Source of the DNA: Salipiger marinus
GTDB taxonomy: Bacteria > Pseudomonadota > Alphaproteobacteria > Rhodobacterales > Rhodobacteraceae
Assembly: GCF_900100085.1 (NCBI RefSeq)
Contig: NZ_FNEJ01000003.1
Span: forward strand, 186,001 to 250,000
Direction: 5' to 3'
DNA length: 64,000 nt
The position numbers and the translations under genes are program-made. Positions 8,801 through 16,794 of the stretch are shown here, piece by piece (position 1 is the first letter of the stretch; each line of letters starts with the position of its first letter). Under the pieces are notes generated by a model, which saw only the letters and a list, made by a program, of their open reading frames with translations, was not told the origin of the DNA and ran no database searches.

Positions 8801-9892
8801 TCAGGCCGCGAGATGCTCGCCAAAGAACTCGGCCAGCCGGTCGAACGGAATCACGTCCCTCCGATCGTACAGATCGACATGGTCGGCGCCGTCGATGATC
8901 ATCAGCTCCTTCGGCTCGGCTGCCGCGGCGTAGACATCCTCGCTGAAGTAACGCGAATGCGCCTCGGAGCCGGCAATCAGCAAGATCGGTCGCGGCGAGA
9001 CTTCAGTGATGTAGGTCATCATTGGCATGTTCATGAACGAGAAGCCGTTGGTTACGGTCCAGCCCGTGGTCGAATTCAGCGAACGCGCATGGAAACCGCG
9101 GTCGGTCTTGTAGTAGTTCCAGTACATGGTCACGACCGGGTCATCGATGCCGTCCAGCGTATCGGGCAGACCGCCGGCCAGTGCGGGCGTCGTTTCTTCG
9201 GCATCAGCCCAGCGCTGCCGGCTCATCTGCTCCAGCATCTCCGCGCGGGCCTCGGGCGTCAGGCTGTCATAGTAGCCACGCGCCATCACGCGCGACATGT
9301 CATACATACTGGCAACTGCGACGGCCTTGACGCGCTTGTCCACGGCGGCGGCATTCAGCGCCATGCCGGAAAGACCGCAGACCGCCAGAAGGCCGATGCG
9401 CTCACGATCGACGGAAGGATGCAGGCCGAGATAATCGACGGCGGCCATGAAGTCCTCGGTGTTGATGTCGGGAGAAGCCACGGCATGCGTCCCGCCGCCG
9501 CTTTCTCCGACGAAAGACGGATCGAAGGCGAGCGTGACGAAGCCGCGTTCGGCCATGGTCTGCGCGTAGAGTCCGGAAGACTGTTCCTTGACGGCACCGA
9601 ACGGCCCGGAAAGGGCCAGCGCAGGAAGCCGGGCATTGCCACGGTCAGCCGGTATGTAGAGGTCGCCGGACAGCGTGACGCCGTAGCGGTTCATGAAGGT
9701 GACCTTCTCATGGGTCACGGCTTCGCTGCGGGGGAACGTCTTGTCCCAGTCGCCGCTGGCCTGCGCCCGAGCTGGCGCGGAGCCCAGAGAGACAAGGCCT
9801 GCGGCGGCAAGACCCGCTCCGGTCATCATCAGCAGGCTTCGGCGACCCGCGTTGGGCAGATCGTTCGAAGTGTGAACAGTTCCTTCAGTCAT
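8801..9892 (-). CDS. Tat-exported alpha/beta hydrolase
   Basis: The protein is 363 residues from ATG 9892. The preceding in-frame TTG at 9910 is rejected because it would overlap the AAGGAG ribosome site that serves 9892. A twin-arginine signal is present (GRRSLLMMTGAGLAAAGLVS). The hydrolase core shows ALSGPFGAVKEQ, AFDPSFVGESGG, the nucleophile elbow CGLSGMALN and the late histidine in IIDGADHVDLYDR, with an acidic residue before it. Family members are esterases or dienelactone-hydrolase-like; the substrate is unknown. It is first in the minus-strand cluster, divergent from lysR. Confidence 0.85.
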   Translation of the reverse strand: MTEGTVHTSNDLPNAGRRSLLMMTGAGLAAAGLVSLGSAPARAQASGDWDKTFPRSEAVTHEKVTFMNRYGVTLSGDLYIPADRGNARLPALALSGPFGAVKEQSSGLYAQTMAERGFVTLAFDPSFVGESGGGTHAVASPDINTEDFMAAVDYLGLHPSVDRERIGLLAVCGLSGMALNAAAVDKRVKAVAVASMYDMSRVMARGYYDSLTPEARAEMLEQMSRQRWADAEETTPALAGGLPDTLDGIDDPVVTMYWNYYKTDRGFHARSLNSTTGWTVTNGFSFMNMPMMTYITEVSPRPILLIAGSEAHSRYFSEDVYAAAAEPKELMIIDGADHVDLYDRRDVIPFDRLAEFFGEHLAA

Positions 9893-10173
9893 GACATCTT
9901 GCTCCTTCAAGCGAGTGATTCAATTGTGGTGGTGGGACGCGCGGCAGGTCGAAACCCGCCGAATTCTCCGCGCGCGATGGCGGGCGCGGCCGTGACGATC
10001 AGGAATATGCTAGAAACCGGCCGGCGAAGATGATGCCCGTCCAGGCGGAGCGCGTATGGGCTGGTTCTGCTCTGAGTGTCGTGGACATTCTGCGCCTCGC
10101 TTCCGGCTGCAGAGCCGGCTTTTGATGGGGCAGAAATAGCAGGTGCCGGACAGATGGATTAGGCGGGCAAATA

Positions 10174-10188
10174 CGATTGCATTAATCG
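10174..10188. promoter_or_regulatory. Probable LysR-type operator (T-N11-A palindrome)
   Basis: CGATTGCATTAATCG has perfect 5-base arms and fits the LysR box. It lies 40 bases before lysR in the 336-base intergenic region to the divergent hydrolase gene. Another hairpin (CCGGCT-GCAG-AGCCGG, about 10104-10119) is present upstream. No other gene is visible between 9893 and 10228. Confidence 0.5.
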
Positions 10189-10228
10189 ACCTGGCACATG
10201 AATATGCCGGTGATCAGGGAGCACGCAC

Positions 10229-11122
10229 ATGCCGAAAGGACAGTTCAACGACCTGCTGTGGTTCCTGGCTGTCGCCGAGGAGCGCAGCTTCACGCGCGCC
10301 GCTGCCAAGCTCGGCATCGCCCAGTCCACGCTCAGCCATACCATCAAGCGCCTCGAGACGCAGATGGGCATCCGGCTCCTGACGCGCACGACACGGAACG
10401 TCGTGCCAACGGAGGCCGGAGAACGCCTGCGCCAGACATTGGCGCCGCGCGTAGAAGAGATCGAGGCGGAAATCGCGTTGCTGACGGAGCTTCGCGACAA
10501 GCCCGCGGGGACCATCAGGATCACGCTGTCCGATCACGCGCTCCAGAGCTACGTCTGGCCCAAGCTGAGGCCTGTGCTTCTCGAATATCCGGCCATCAAG
10601 CTCGAGCTGAACATCGACAACGGCTTTCGCAACATCGTCGAGGAAGGATTCGATGCGGGCGTTCGCCTTGGCGAAAGTGTCGAGAAAGACATGATCGCGG
10701 TGCGGATCGGCCCGGATTGGAGATTGGTGGCGGTTGCGTCACCCGGATATCTGAAGATGCATCCCGCGCCGGGTCACCCCGAAGAGCTGATCGGTCACAA
10801 CTGCATCAACCACAGGCACCTCAGGGCCGGCGGGCTCTACGCCTGGGAGTTTGAAAAGGATGGGCAGGATCTGCGGGTCCGGGTCGATGGTCAACTCGCC
10901 TTCAATTCCTCGCACGCGATGATCGATGCGGCGCTGAACGGCTACGGCATCGCCTACATTCCGGAGGATACGGTCGTCCAGCACATCGCGGCGGGAGATC
11001 TTGTTCAGATTCTGGACGACTGGTCGCCCTTCTTCGCCGGATACTTCATCTACTACCCCAGTCGGCGGCAAAATCTTCCGGCCTTCAGGGTCATTGTCGA
11101 CGCGCTTCGTTACGCGGGATGA
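10229..11122 (+). CDS. LysR-family transcriptional regulator
   Basis: The protein has 297 residues. Its N-terminal winged HTH is clear (FLAVAEERSFTRAAAKLGIAQSTLSHTIKRLE), followed by LLTRTTRNVVPTEAGERL and a periplasmic-binding-like effector domain of the CrgA/GbpR branch. It probably controls the divergent hydrolase/cyclophilin-like/CMD cluster. The last codon and stop deserve notice: the TGA at 11120-11122 is the first three bases of the left inverted repeat of the adjoining IS3 remnant. The insertion may therefore have replaced a few native C-terminal residues; the remaining length is still normal for the family. Confidence 0.92.
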   Translation: MPKGQFNDLLWFLAVAEERSFTRAAAKLGIAQSTLSHTIKRLETQMGIRLLTRTTRNVVPTEAGERLRQTLAPRVEEIEAEIALLTELRDKPAGTIRITLSDHALQSYVWPKLRPVLLEYPAIKLELNIDNGFRNIVEEGFDAGVRLGESVEKDMIAVRIGPDWRLVAVASPGYLKMHPAPGHPEELIGHNCINHRHLRAGGLYAWEFEKDGQDLRVRVDGQLAFNSSHAMIDAALNGYGIAYIPEDTVVQHIAAGDLVQILDDWSPFFAGYFIYYPSRRQNLPAFRVIVDALRYAG

Positions 11123-11459
11123 CCTGCCCCCCGGAAATTCCCTCAGTCTGATGTAGAATCAGCCCAACCGTGAAGGAGCAGACGACATGAGAAAAAGCCG
11201 TTTCACTGATGCGCAACTCATCTGGATGATCAAAGAGCAGGATGCCGGGCTGCCGACGCCCGCCGCAAGCTGGCCCTGTGGCGATACGACTACACCAGAT
11301 CAGGCCACACTCATCGCTGGGGAACCAAACCCCGGCAGAAGCGCGCCGGACGCTTGAGCAATCTGGGGGCTCCGCGTCCAGCGCGCTTGCCCAGAAGCCG
11401 ACCACTATCAACCCCAAGGACTCTCGTTATGAACGAGGGATGACCGGGGGGGTAAGTCA
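11120..11459 (+). mobile_element. Internally deleted IS3-family element
   Basis: The terminal repeats are TGACCTGCCCCCCGG on the left (11120-11134) and, read inward from 11459, TGACTTACCCCCCCGG. Between them is the OrfA start MRKSRFTDAQLIWMIKEQD (ATG 11187), then directly the OrfB end: LALWRYDY and, in another frame, RPHSSLGNQTPAEARR followed by TLEQ. All catalytic residues are gone, so the copy is dead. No target duplication is evident. Confidence 0.8.
11187..11443 (+). pseudogene. Fused, frameshifted IS3 transposase remnant (orfA start + orfB end)
   Basis: The first 20 or so codons are a standard IS407-like OrfA N-terminus. After an internal deletion, the sequence continues with the C-terminal 60 residues of OrfB, split over two frames (ARRKLALWRYDY, then PHSSLGNQTPAEARRTLEQ). 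No functional product is expected. Confidence 0.75.
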
Positions 11460-11548
11460 GTGGCTTGGGCTAAGCCGAGCGTGATTGCACGCTGGGCAAG
11501 GGCGCAATGTGGAACATATCAAAAAACGCTCATAGCAATATAAGTTCA

Positions 11549-12364
11549 CTACTCCGCAGTTGGGCTCTCGCGGACAAATTCTTCGCACTTCGCTTTCAGA
11601 TCATAGATGACGCTTTGGGCCATACCTGCAAAGTCAGACATGGCTTCCACAGCCTTGACAGGTAAAGGGAAGTGATCGTCACAAAAAACCATGCTCCAGT
11701 AGACCATAAAGTTACCCCCGATAGTCGTTTCGCCCGTGTAGCGGAGGAGGGTTGCTTCATTCGCCACTCTGTCCCAGTTAAGGGCGGGGATTTCGGTTTG
11801 ACCCGACACATTGATCAAACGTTTATATACGGCACAATCAACTGCTACATTTGCACCAAGCCCGACGGTATGGCGGTCATTAATCATCTGAGCGATGGCA
11901 CGCCTAACATCATTGCCACCACTGTGCAGTGCAGACGTTGGATACGGTTCATGCTTGGCGAACACATCCCAAAGCTCCGGGTGTATCTTGCGGTTCTCAA
12001 GCAGTCGCTTCAAGTCAATTGGCGTCATGCTCCAAGGGAAATAGGCCATACTCTTGTGGACACCGGTTGTCAGGTCTCTCGCCGCGCGGGTTGCTTGGTC
12101 TAGACTTGCTTTAGCATTGACGAGAGCCTCGCTTGCGCGGCGGTTCAATTTGCTCGGAATTTTCGCCAACAGGCGTATTTTCAAACTTGTCCACTCAGGG
12201 TCAGCCTCAGGAACGGCAGTCAATTCCGCGACGCCATCTCGGGTGAAAAATGCATCACACTCTTGCGCGAATTCGGTAATCGCCTCGACTGCCCAGTCTA
12301 GACTGTCTTGCGCGGCGGAAAATCTCTCATCGATCAACGATTTCACTCTGCCCCCAAACTTCAT
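11549..12364 (-). CDS. Hypothetical protein of accessory region
   Basis: The product is 271 residues from ATG 12364, which has GGAGGAG about 8 bases upstream; the in-frame TTG at 12379 overlaps that site and is rejected. I do not recognise a family. It has no signal peptide or membrane helix, an N-terminal amphipathic part (SLIDERFSAAQDSLDWAVEAI), and a mixed C-terminal part with SQTEIPALNWDRVANEATLL-like segments. Base composition is clearly lower in GC than its neighbours and it sits beside IS and lectin remnants, which suggests horizontal acquisition. Confidence 0.6.
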   Translation of the reverse strand: MKFGGRVKSLIDERFSAAQDSLDWAVEAITEFAQECDAFFTRDGVAELTAVPEADPEWTSLKIRLLAKIPSKLNRRASEALVNAKASLDQATRAARDLTTGVHKSMAYFPWSMTPIDLKRLLENRKIHPELWDVFAKHEPYPTSALHSGGNDVRRAIAQMINDRHTVGLGANVAVDCAVYKRLINVSGQTEIPALNWDRVANEATLLRYTGETTIGGNFMVYWSMVFCDDHFPLPVKAVEAMSDFAGMAQSVIYDLKAKCEEFVRESPTAE

Positions 12365-12535
12365 GATGCTCTCCTCCAAGATATCAACAATGCAGGTGAG
12401 GCGAGTCCAGTCCTGTGTTACGATCAGCGACGACGAAATATCCTGCGGTGCATTTGAACTTCCGAACGCTAGTTAAGCGTATTCACCACGCGCCACTCCA
12501 TATGCAGCTGTTTGAAACTTTACTCCCCGGAAGCT

Positions 12536-12789
12536 GTCACGCCGCGATCCGGAAGCTGGCGCACCGCTACACCCGGATCGCCGTCAATGGCGGCGCGGCG
12601 GTTGCGGGCACCGGCAGCGATCCGACCGTCAGCAGCGCCACAGTGCTGGGCGCCACCCCCGGCAGCGGGCTCTGGAGCGGCCACATCTCCGACCTGATGA
12701 TCTGGGACATCGACCTGCTGGCCAGCGCCGCCGCAGCAGAGCGGGCACGCGTCGATGCCTTCTTCGCCTCGGCCTACGGGATCGGGTGA
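12536..12789 (+). pseudogene. C-terminal fragment of a concanavalin-A-like lectin-fold protein
   Basis: The open frame 12415-12789 becomes convincing only from about 12536. From there it reads TRIAVNGGAAVAGTGSDPTV and then GSGLWSGHISDLMIWDIDLL up to a C-terminal AFFASAYGIG. This is the ending of LamG/ConA-like jelly-roll domains seen in phage-like and surface proteins. The upstream part is unrelated, lower-GC sequence, so the N-terminal domains have been lost. It is probably a relic of a phage or surface-protein gene. Confidence 0.5.
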
Positions 12790-12804
12790 ACTGAGGACGC
12801 GTAA

Positions 12805-12844
12805 AAGTGTGTGTGGGTAGTCCTGGACACGCCCACACACACTT
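12805..12844 (-). terminator. 13-bp perfect inverted repeat, probable minus-strand terminator
   Basis: AAGTGTGTGTGGG (12805-12817) and CCCACACACACTT (12832-12844) flank a 14-base loop. Read on the minus strand the stem is followed by TTTTACG, as in an intrinsic terminator. It lies 15 bases after the lectin fragment, so it may also serve that plus-strand transcript. Confidence 0.5.
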
Positions 12845-13521
12845 GCGGTTTGTGCATGGCTTGATCTACAGAGACTTGGGTAAGTCTAAATTAACATATT
12901 GATAAATAATAACTTTGAACTGTCGAGTCGCTAAGTTCCAAGAAAACGCCCTTAATCGTCGAAGATGCGAGTTCCCTTCTGAAGTTGACGGCATTCAAGC
13001 TATTGAAAAAAAGACTTTGAACCATATTCGAAAAGGTTTGCATCAGTTCCACGTTCAAGGATCCTTGCTCGGCCAACCGATAGGCACCGAAGCCATAAAA
13101 ATAAGGAGATACGCGGATAAAGCGGGTTTACGGTGGATGTAGAGGAACCAACATCGCGGTCCGCGTACCCCCTCAGTTCAAACGAGATGCAATGTGACTT
13201 CTGGGGCAGGTCAAGGCTCAACGGACGCCTTCTGCGGGGTAAAAGCCCTTATTTACAAGGCTCCGACGGCTTGCGACACCTGACGACAGGTAGCGACGGC
13301 TTTTCCAGCCTCAGGCCTCAGAGATCCCCATGTTTCTGTCCGGTTACACAAAGGAACCGAAAACGGCGAGGTTCGCTCGAACAGAGACGGAGCGCCGTTC
13401 AGAGCCGGGAATGGGCTTGGCGCGCGGTCTCAGAGGTTCGCATGGGGGAGGCAAAGCCCTTTGAAAACACGACTATTTCCGCGCCGCATGGGGCGCCTGT
13501 CCGTGTTCGCAACAGGGATGA
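12845..13521. other. Gene-poor, partly AT-rich stretch
   Basis: No complete gene is supported. From about 12880 to 13120 the sequence is much richer in A+T than the window. On the minus strand a stop-free segment of about 80 codons reads SPYFYGFGAYRLAEQGSLN and then VELMQTFSNMVQSLFFNSL. It has protein-like composition but no good start and could be a gene fragment. The part nearest the tRNA is ordinary GC-rich spacer. Confidence 0.45.
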
Positions 13522-13611
13522 TGGCGGATGGGGTGGGATTCGAACCCACGGTACGGTTCCCCGCACGCTAGTTTTCAAGACTAGAGCCTTAAACCACTCG
13601 GCCACCCATCC
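13522..13611 (-). tRNA. tRNA-Ser (UGA anticodon)
   Basis: The 90-base gene has a GGATGGG/CCCATCC acceptor stem, discriminator G and encoded CCA. The D arm TGGCCGAGTGG, an anticodon loop CTTGAAA (anticodon TGA), a long class II variable arm and the T arm GGTTCGAATCC are all visible. Accessory remnants lie on its 3' side. Confidence 0.95.
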
Positions 13612-13635
13612 GCTTCGCCTCTCGGCTGGCGTTGC

Positions 13636-13663
13636 GCTATAGCACATCCTGGCGCGGGGCCAA
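13636..13663 (-). promoter_or_regulatory. Probable promoter of tRNA-Ser
   Basis: On the minus strand TTGGCC and TATAGC are separated by 16 bases, with the -10 box ending 24 bases before the tRNA 5' end. Confidence 0.45.
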
Positions 13664-14067
13664 GGGCTTGGGCGGGGGTGGGGCAATCTCTGTCGCACAA
13701 AATGGCGCAAAAATCGGGCGGCAGGCGGGGCTGCGGGCGGGGCGGCCTTCTGTGGGGACGGAGCAGGCTGCGGAGCGTGCCTCAGGCCGCCTAGCAGACG
13801 CAAGGCAGACGGCTCTCCCGGCAGGCCGTTCCGGCGAAAGCCGTGGCGCTGCGGGCAGACGGGAAAATCCGCGCATGCGGAGTTTGCAGTCTTTTCTTGG
13901 GGCGGGCCAGCCGTTACTCTGCGCGCAAAAGCGGGCCCGGTCAGGGTGCGCAGAGGCAATCGGCACGGCGCGGATCAACGACGTCCAAAGACCGGCGCAG
14001 ACCGGCGGTGCGATCCGGGCAAGGCCGCGAGGCCCCGTCCGGACGCGGTTCAGGCAGGGGGTGACAC
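13664..14067. other. Gene-free interval before the SPOR lipoprotein
   Basis: With the tRNA leader this is about 450 bases between tRNA-Ser and the next gene. Several open frames cross it on both strands, but none has a ribosome site, a recognisable domain or coding-like composition. It presumably contains the promoter of the SPOR/dacC/tmk/holB group. Confidence 0.45.
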
Positions 14068-14949
14068 ATGGTCGAAAGCAACGGAACCGCACGCGCAGGC
14101 CTGCGCGCAGGCACCTGTCTGGCACTGGCGCTGGCGCTGCTGGGCGGCTGCTCCGAAGGGCAGATGCCCGGCTTCCTGAAGGGCGGCGGATCCTCTGCCA
14201 CCTCCGAGGGACCGCAGGTGCCGCGCATGGTGGAGCGCGACATCGAAGCCCCCGAGATCTTTCAGGCGACCGAAGCCGGGCTCTGGGACGGGCGTCCGTC
14301 GCTGGGCGGGGTCTGGGTGGCCCATCCCGACGTGACCGAGCCCGAGCGGGTCATCATCCGCAACGAAAGCAACGGTCAGTTTGTCATTGGCGCGCTGTTC
14401 CGCCGCGAACGCATGAGCCCCGGCCCCGCGCTGCAGGTGTCCTCGGATGCCGCCGCCGCCATCGGCATGCTGGCGGGCCAGCCGGTCGAGCTGAATGTCG
14501 TGGCGCTGCGCCGCGAGGAGACGGCGGAGGATCCCGCCACCCTGCCCGCCGCCGCTGGCCTTGGCGAGGGCGCCATGCCCGAAGCCCCCGACGTGACCGA
14601 GGCGCCGCTGGATCCGGCCCCTGCCGCCGCTGCCCCCGAGACCGCGCCGGAGGCTGCCGACCTTTCCGCACCGCCGCCCGTGGCCGCCCCCCCTGCCCCG
14701 CGTCCCGCCTCCGCGCTGGCGCGGCCCTATGTGCAGATCGGCATCTTCAGCGTCGAGCAGAACGCCGAAAACACCGCCGACTCCATGCGGCAGGCCGGCA
14801 TGGTTCCCGAGGTGCGCCGTCAGGAAAGCTCGGGCAAGACCTTCTGGCGCGTGCTGGTCGGCCCCGCACAGACCCAGTCCGACCTTGACGCCGTGCTTGC
14901 CAAGATCAAGGAGGCGGGCTTTACCGACGCCTATGCCGTCACCAACTGA
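14068..14949 (+). CDS. SPOR-domain lipoprotein
   Basis: The 293-residue protein has a lipoprotein signal (LALALALLGGCSEG, acylated Cys near residue 29). A middle domain contains LGGVWVAHPDVTEPERVIIR, followed by a long Ala/Pro/Glu-rich linker (about residues 150-215). The C-terminal SPOR domain reads RPYVQIGIFSVEQNAENTAD and SSGKTFWRVLVGPAQTQSDL. SPOR domains bind denuded glycan strands at division sites. The gene lies directly before a D,D-carboxypeptidase, consistent with a cell-wall role. The lipobox and SPOR domain are seen directly; the partner is inferred. Confidence 0.9.
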   Translation: MVESNGTARAGLRAGTCLALALALLGGCSEGQMPGFLKGGGSSATSEGPQVPRMVERDIEAPEIFQATEAGLWDGRPSLGGVWVAHPDVTEPERVIIRNESNGQFVIGALFRRERMSPGPALQVSSDAAAAIGMLAGQPVELNVVALRREETAEDPATLPAAAGLGEGAMPEAPDVTEAPLDPAPAAAAPETAPEAADLSAPPPVAAPPAPRPASALARPYVQIGIFSVEQNAENTADSMRQAGMVPEVRRQESSGKTFWRVLVGPAQTQSDLDAVLAKIKEAGFTDAYAVTN

Positions 14950-14992
14950 CGCCCCCGCCGCAACCCGGGGCCAGACGCAGAGGAGCTGCCGC

Positions 14993-16168
14993 ATGATCCG
15001 ATCCCTTCGCCGCTGCCTGATGGGCGCCGCCGCGCTGGCCCTGATGGCAGGAACCGCGCAGGCCTTCGACACCAGCGCCCGCGCCGCATTCGTGCTGGAT
15101 TATACCACCGGCACGGTGCTGCTGGCCAAGAACGCCGATGAAAGCCTGCCGCCCGCGTCGATGTCCAAGCTGATGACGCTCTATATGGCCTTCGAGGCGG
15201 TGCGCGATGGCCGCCTGAAGCTCGACGAGGAACTGCCAGTGTCGGAACACGCCATGTCCTATGGCGGCTCGACCATGTTTCTCAACACCACCGACCGGGT
15301 CCGGGTGGAGGATCTGCTGCGCGGCATCATCGTGCTGTCGGGCAATGACGCCTGTGCCGTGATCGCCGAGGCGCTGTCGCCCAACGGCACCGAGGCAGGG
15401 TTTGCCGATCTGATGACCCGCCGCGCGCAGCAGCTTGGCATGACCGGATCGCAGTTCGAAAACGCCTCTGGCTGGCCCGCCGACGGGCATGTGATGTCGG
15501 TGCGGGATCTGTCGCTGCTGGCGCGGCGCATCATCGAGGATTTCCCCGAATTCTATCCGATGTTCGCCGAACGCCGCTTCGAATTTGATGGCCGCGCGCC
15601 TTCCAACGTCAACAACCGCAACCCGCTGCTGGCGCTGGACATCGGCGCCGACGGGCTGAAGACCGGCCATACCGAAGAGGCGGGCTATGGTCTGGTGGGC
15701 TCTGCCCGTCAGGGCGAGCGCCGGGTGATCTTTGCCATTTCCGGGCTGGAGAGCGAACGCGCCCGCGCCGAGGAAAGCGAGGCCATCGTCAACTGGGCCT
15801 TCCGGCAGTTCGCCGAGCGCAAGCTGGTGGAACAGGGCAACGAGATCGCCCGCGCGCAGGTCTGGCTGGGCGACGAGGACAGCGTGGGGCTGGTGGCGCG
15901 CGAGGATGTGGATCTGCTGATCCCGGTGACGCCGGGCACCGAGCTTGGCGCCGAAGTGGTCTATACCGGACCGCTGCGCGCGCCCATCGCGGCGGGCCAG
16001 CAGCTGGCCGAGCTGATCATCCGCCCCGAAGGCCTGCCCGAACATCGCGTGCCGCTGTTTGCTGCCGAGGACGTGCCCTCGGGCGGGTTCCTGAAGCGCA
16101 TGATGACCGTCAGCTCGGTGCTGGTGAACCGCCTGCAGGAGCCTGCCCCCGAGCCGGAGGCGATGTGA
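14993..16168 (+). CDS. dacC: D-alanyl-D-alanine carboxypeptidase (PBP5/6 type)
   Basis: The 391-residue product trims the terminal D-Ala of peptidoglycan stem peptides. It begins with a signal peptide ending AGTAQA. The catalytic set of S11 peptidases is present: SMSK (Ser56, Lys59), LSGNDAC and the DGLKTGHTEEAGY KTG box. A C-terminal beta domain and an amphipathic tail (GGFLKRMMTVSSVLVNRL) could anchor it to the inner membrane. ATG 14993 is chosen for the signal peptide and the AGGAG before it; the frame is open back to 14729. Its stop overlaps the tmk start. Confidence 0.93.
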   Translation: MIRSLRRCLMGAAALALMAGTAQAFDTSARAAFVLDYTTGTVLLAKNADESLPPASMSKLMTLYMAFEAVRDGRLKLDEELPVSEHAMSYGGSTMFLNTTDRVRVEDLLRGIIVLSGNDACAVIAEALSPNGTEAGFADLMTRRAQQLGMTGSQFENASGWPADGHVMSVRDLSLLARRIIEDFPEFYPMFAERRFEFDGRAPSNVNNRNPLLALDIGADGLKTGHTEEAGYGLVGSARQGERRVIFAISGLESERARAEESEAIVNWAFRQFAERKLVEQGNEIARAQVWLGDEDSVGLVAREDVDLLIPVTPGTELGAEVVYTGPLRAPIAAGQQLAELIIRPEGLPEHRVPLFAAEDVPSGGFLKRMMTVSSVLVNRLQEPAPEPEAM

Positions 16169-16794
16169 CCGCCCCTGGGCTTTTTGTCAGCTTCGAGGGC
16201 ATCGACGGGTCCGGCAAGTCGACGCAGGCGCGGCATCTGGCCGAAAGCCTGCGCGCCCGGGGCCGCGAGGTGGTGCTGACGCGCGAGCCCGGCGGCTCCC
16301 CGGGGGCGGAGGAGATCCGCGCGCTGGTGCTGCAGGGGGCGCCGGACCGCTGGTCGGCGGAAACCGAACTGCTGCTGTTCACCGCCGCGCGGCGCGACCA
16401 TCTGGAACGCACGATCCGGCCTGCGCTGGCGTCGGGGCAGACGGTGATCTGCGACCGCTTCGCCGACAGCACCCGCATGTATCAGGGCCTGCGCCGCGAG
16501 GATCTGCGCGGCACGGTGGATGCGCTGCACCGGCTGATGATCGGGCTGGAGCCGGATCTGACCTTTCTCATCGACATGGATCCGCAGGCGGCGCTGACCC
16601 GCGCCAAGGCCCGCGCCACCGCCGAGGAACGGTTCGAGGATTTTGGCCTTGGCCTGCAGCAGCGGCTGCGTGCGGGCTTTCTGGCGCTGGCGCGGGAATT
16701 TCCGCAGCGCGTCGTGGTCATCGACGGCGCCCGCGCCCCCGAGGTGGTGGCCGCCGAGATCCGCGCCAGCCTTGACGCGCGGCACCCGGCATGA
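16165..16794 (+). CDS. tmk: Thymidylate kinase
   Basis: The 209-residue enzyme phosphorylates dTMP to dTDP. The P-loop FEGIDGSGKST, the DR motif CDRFADSTRMYQG and the lid/LID-like RAKARATAEERFEDF are visible. The start is GTG at 16165, overlapping the dacC stop by 4 bases; its own stop overlaps holB, so dacC-tmk-holB is a tightly coupled unit. Length is normal. Confidence 0.96.
   Translation: MTAPGLFVSFEGIDGSGKSTQARHLAESLRARGREVVLTREPGGSPGAEEIRALVLQGAPDRWSAETELLLFTAARRDHLERTIRPALASGQTVICDRFADSTRMYQGLRREDLRGTVDALHRLMIGLEPDLTFLIDMDPQAALTRAKARATAEERFEDFGLGLQQRLRAGFLALAREFPQRVVVIDGARAPEVVAAEIRASLDARHPA

Noticed and set aside
12915-13142. A 75-codon plus-strand gene in the AT-rich stretch
   Set aside because: No ribosome site and no family; the opposite strand looks more protein-like, and neither is complete.
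13522-13545. attL site of an integrated island at the tRNA-Ser 3' end
   Set aside because: I found no second copy of this 3' end in the window and no integrase gene, so an attachment site cannot be claimed.
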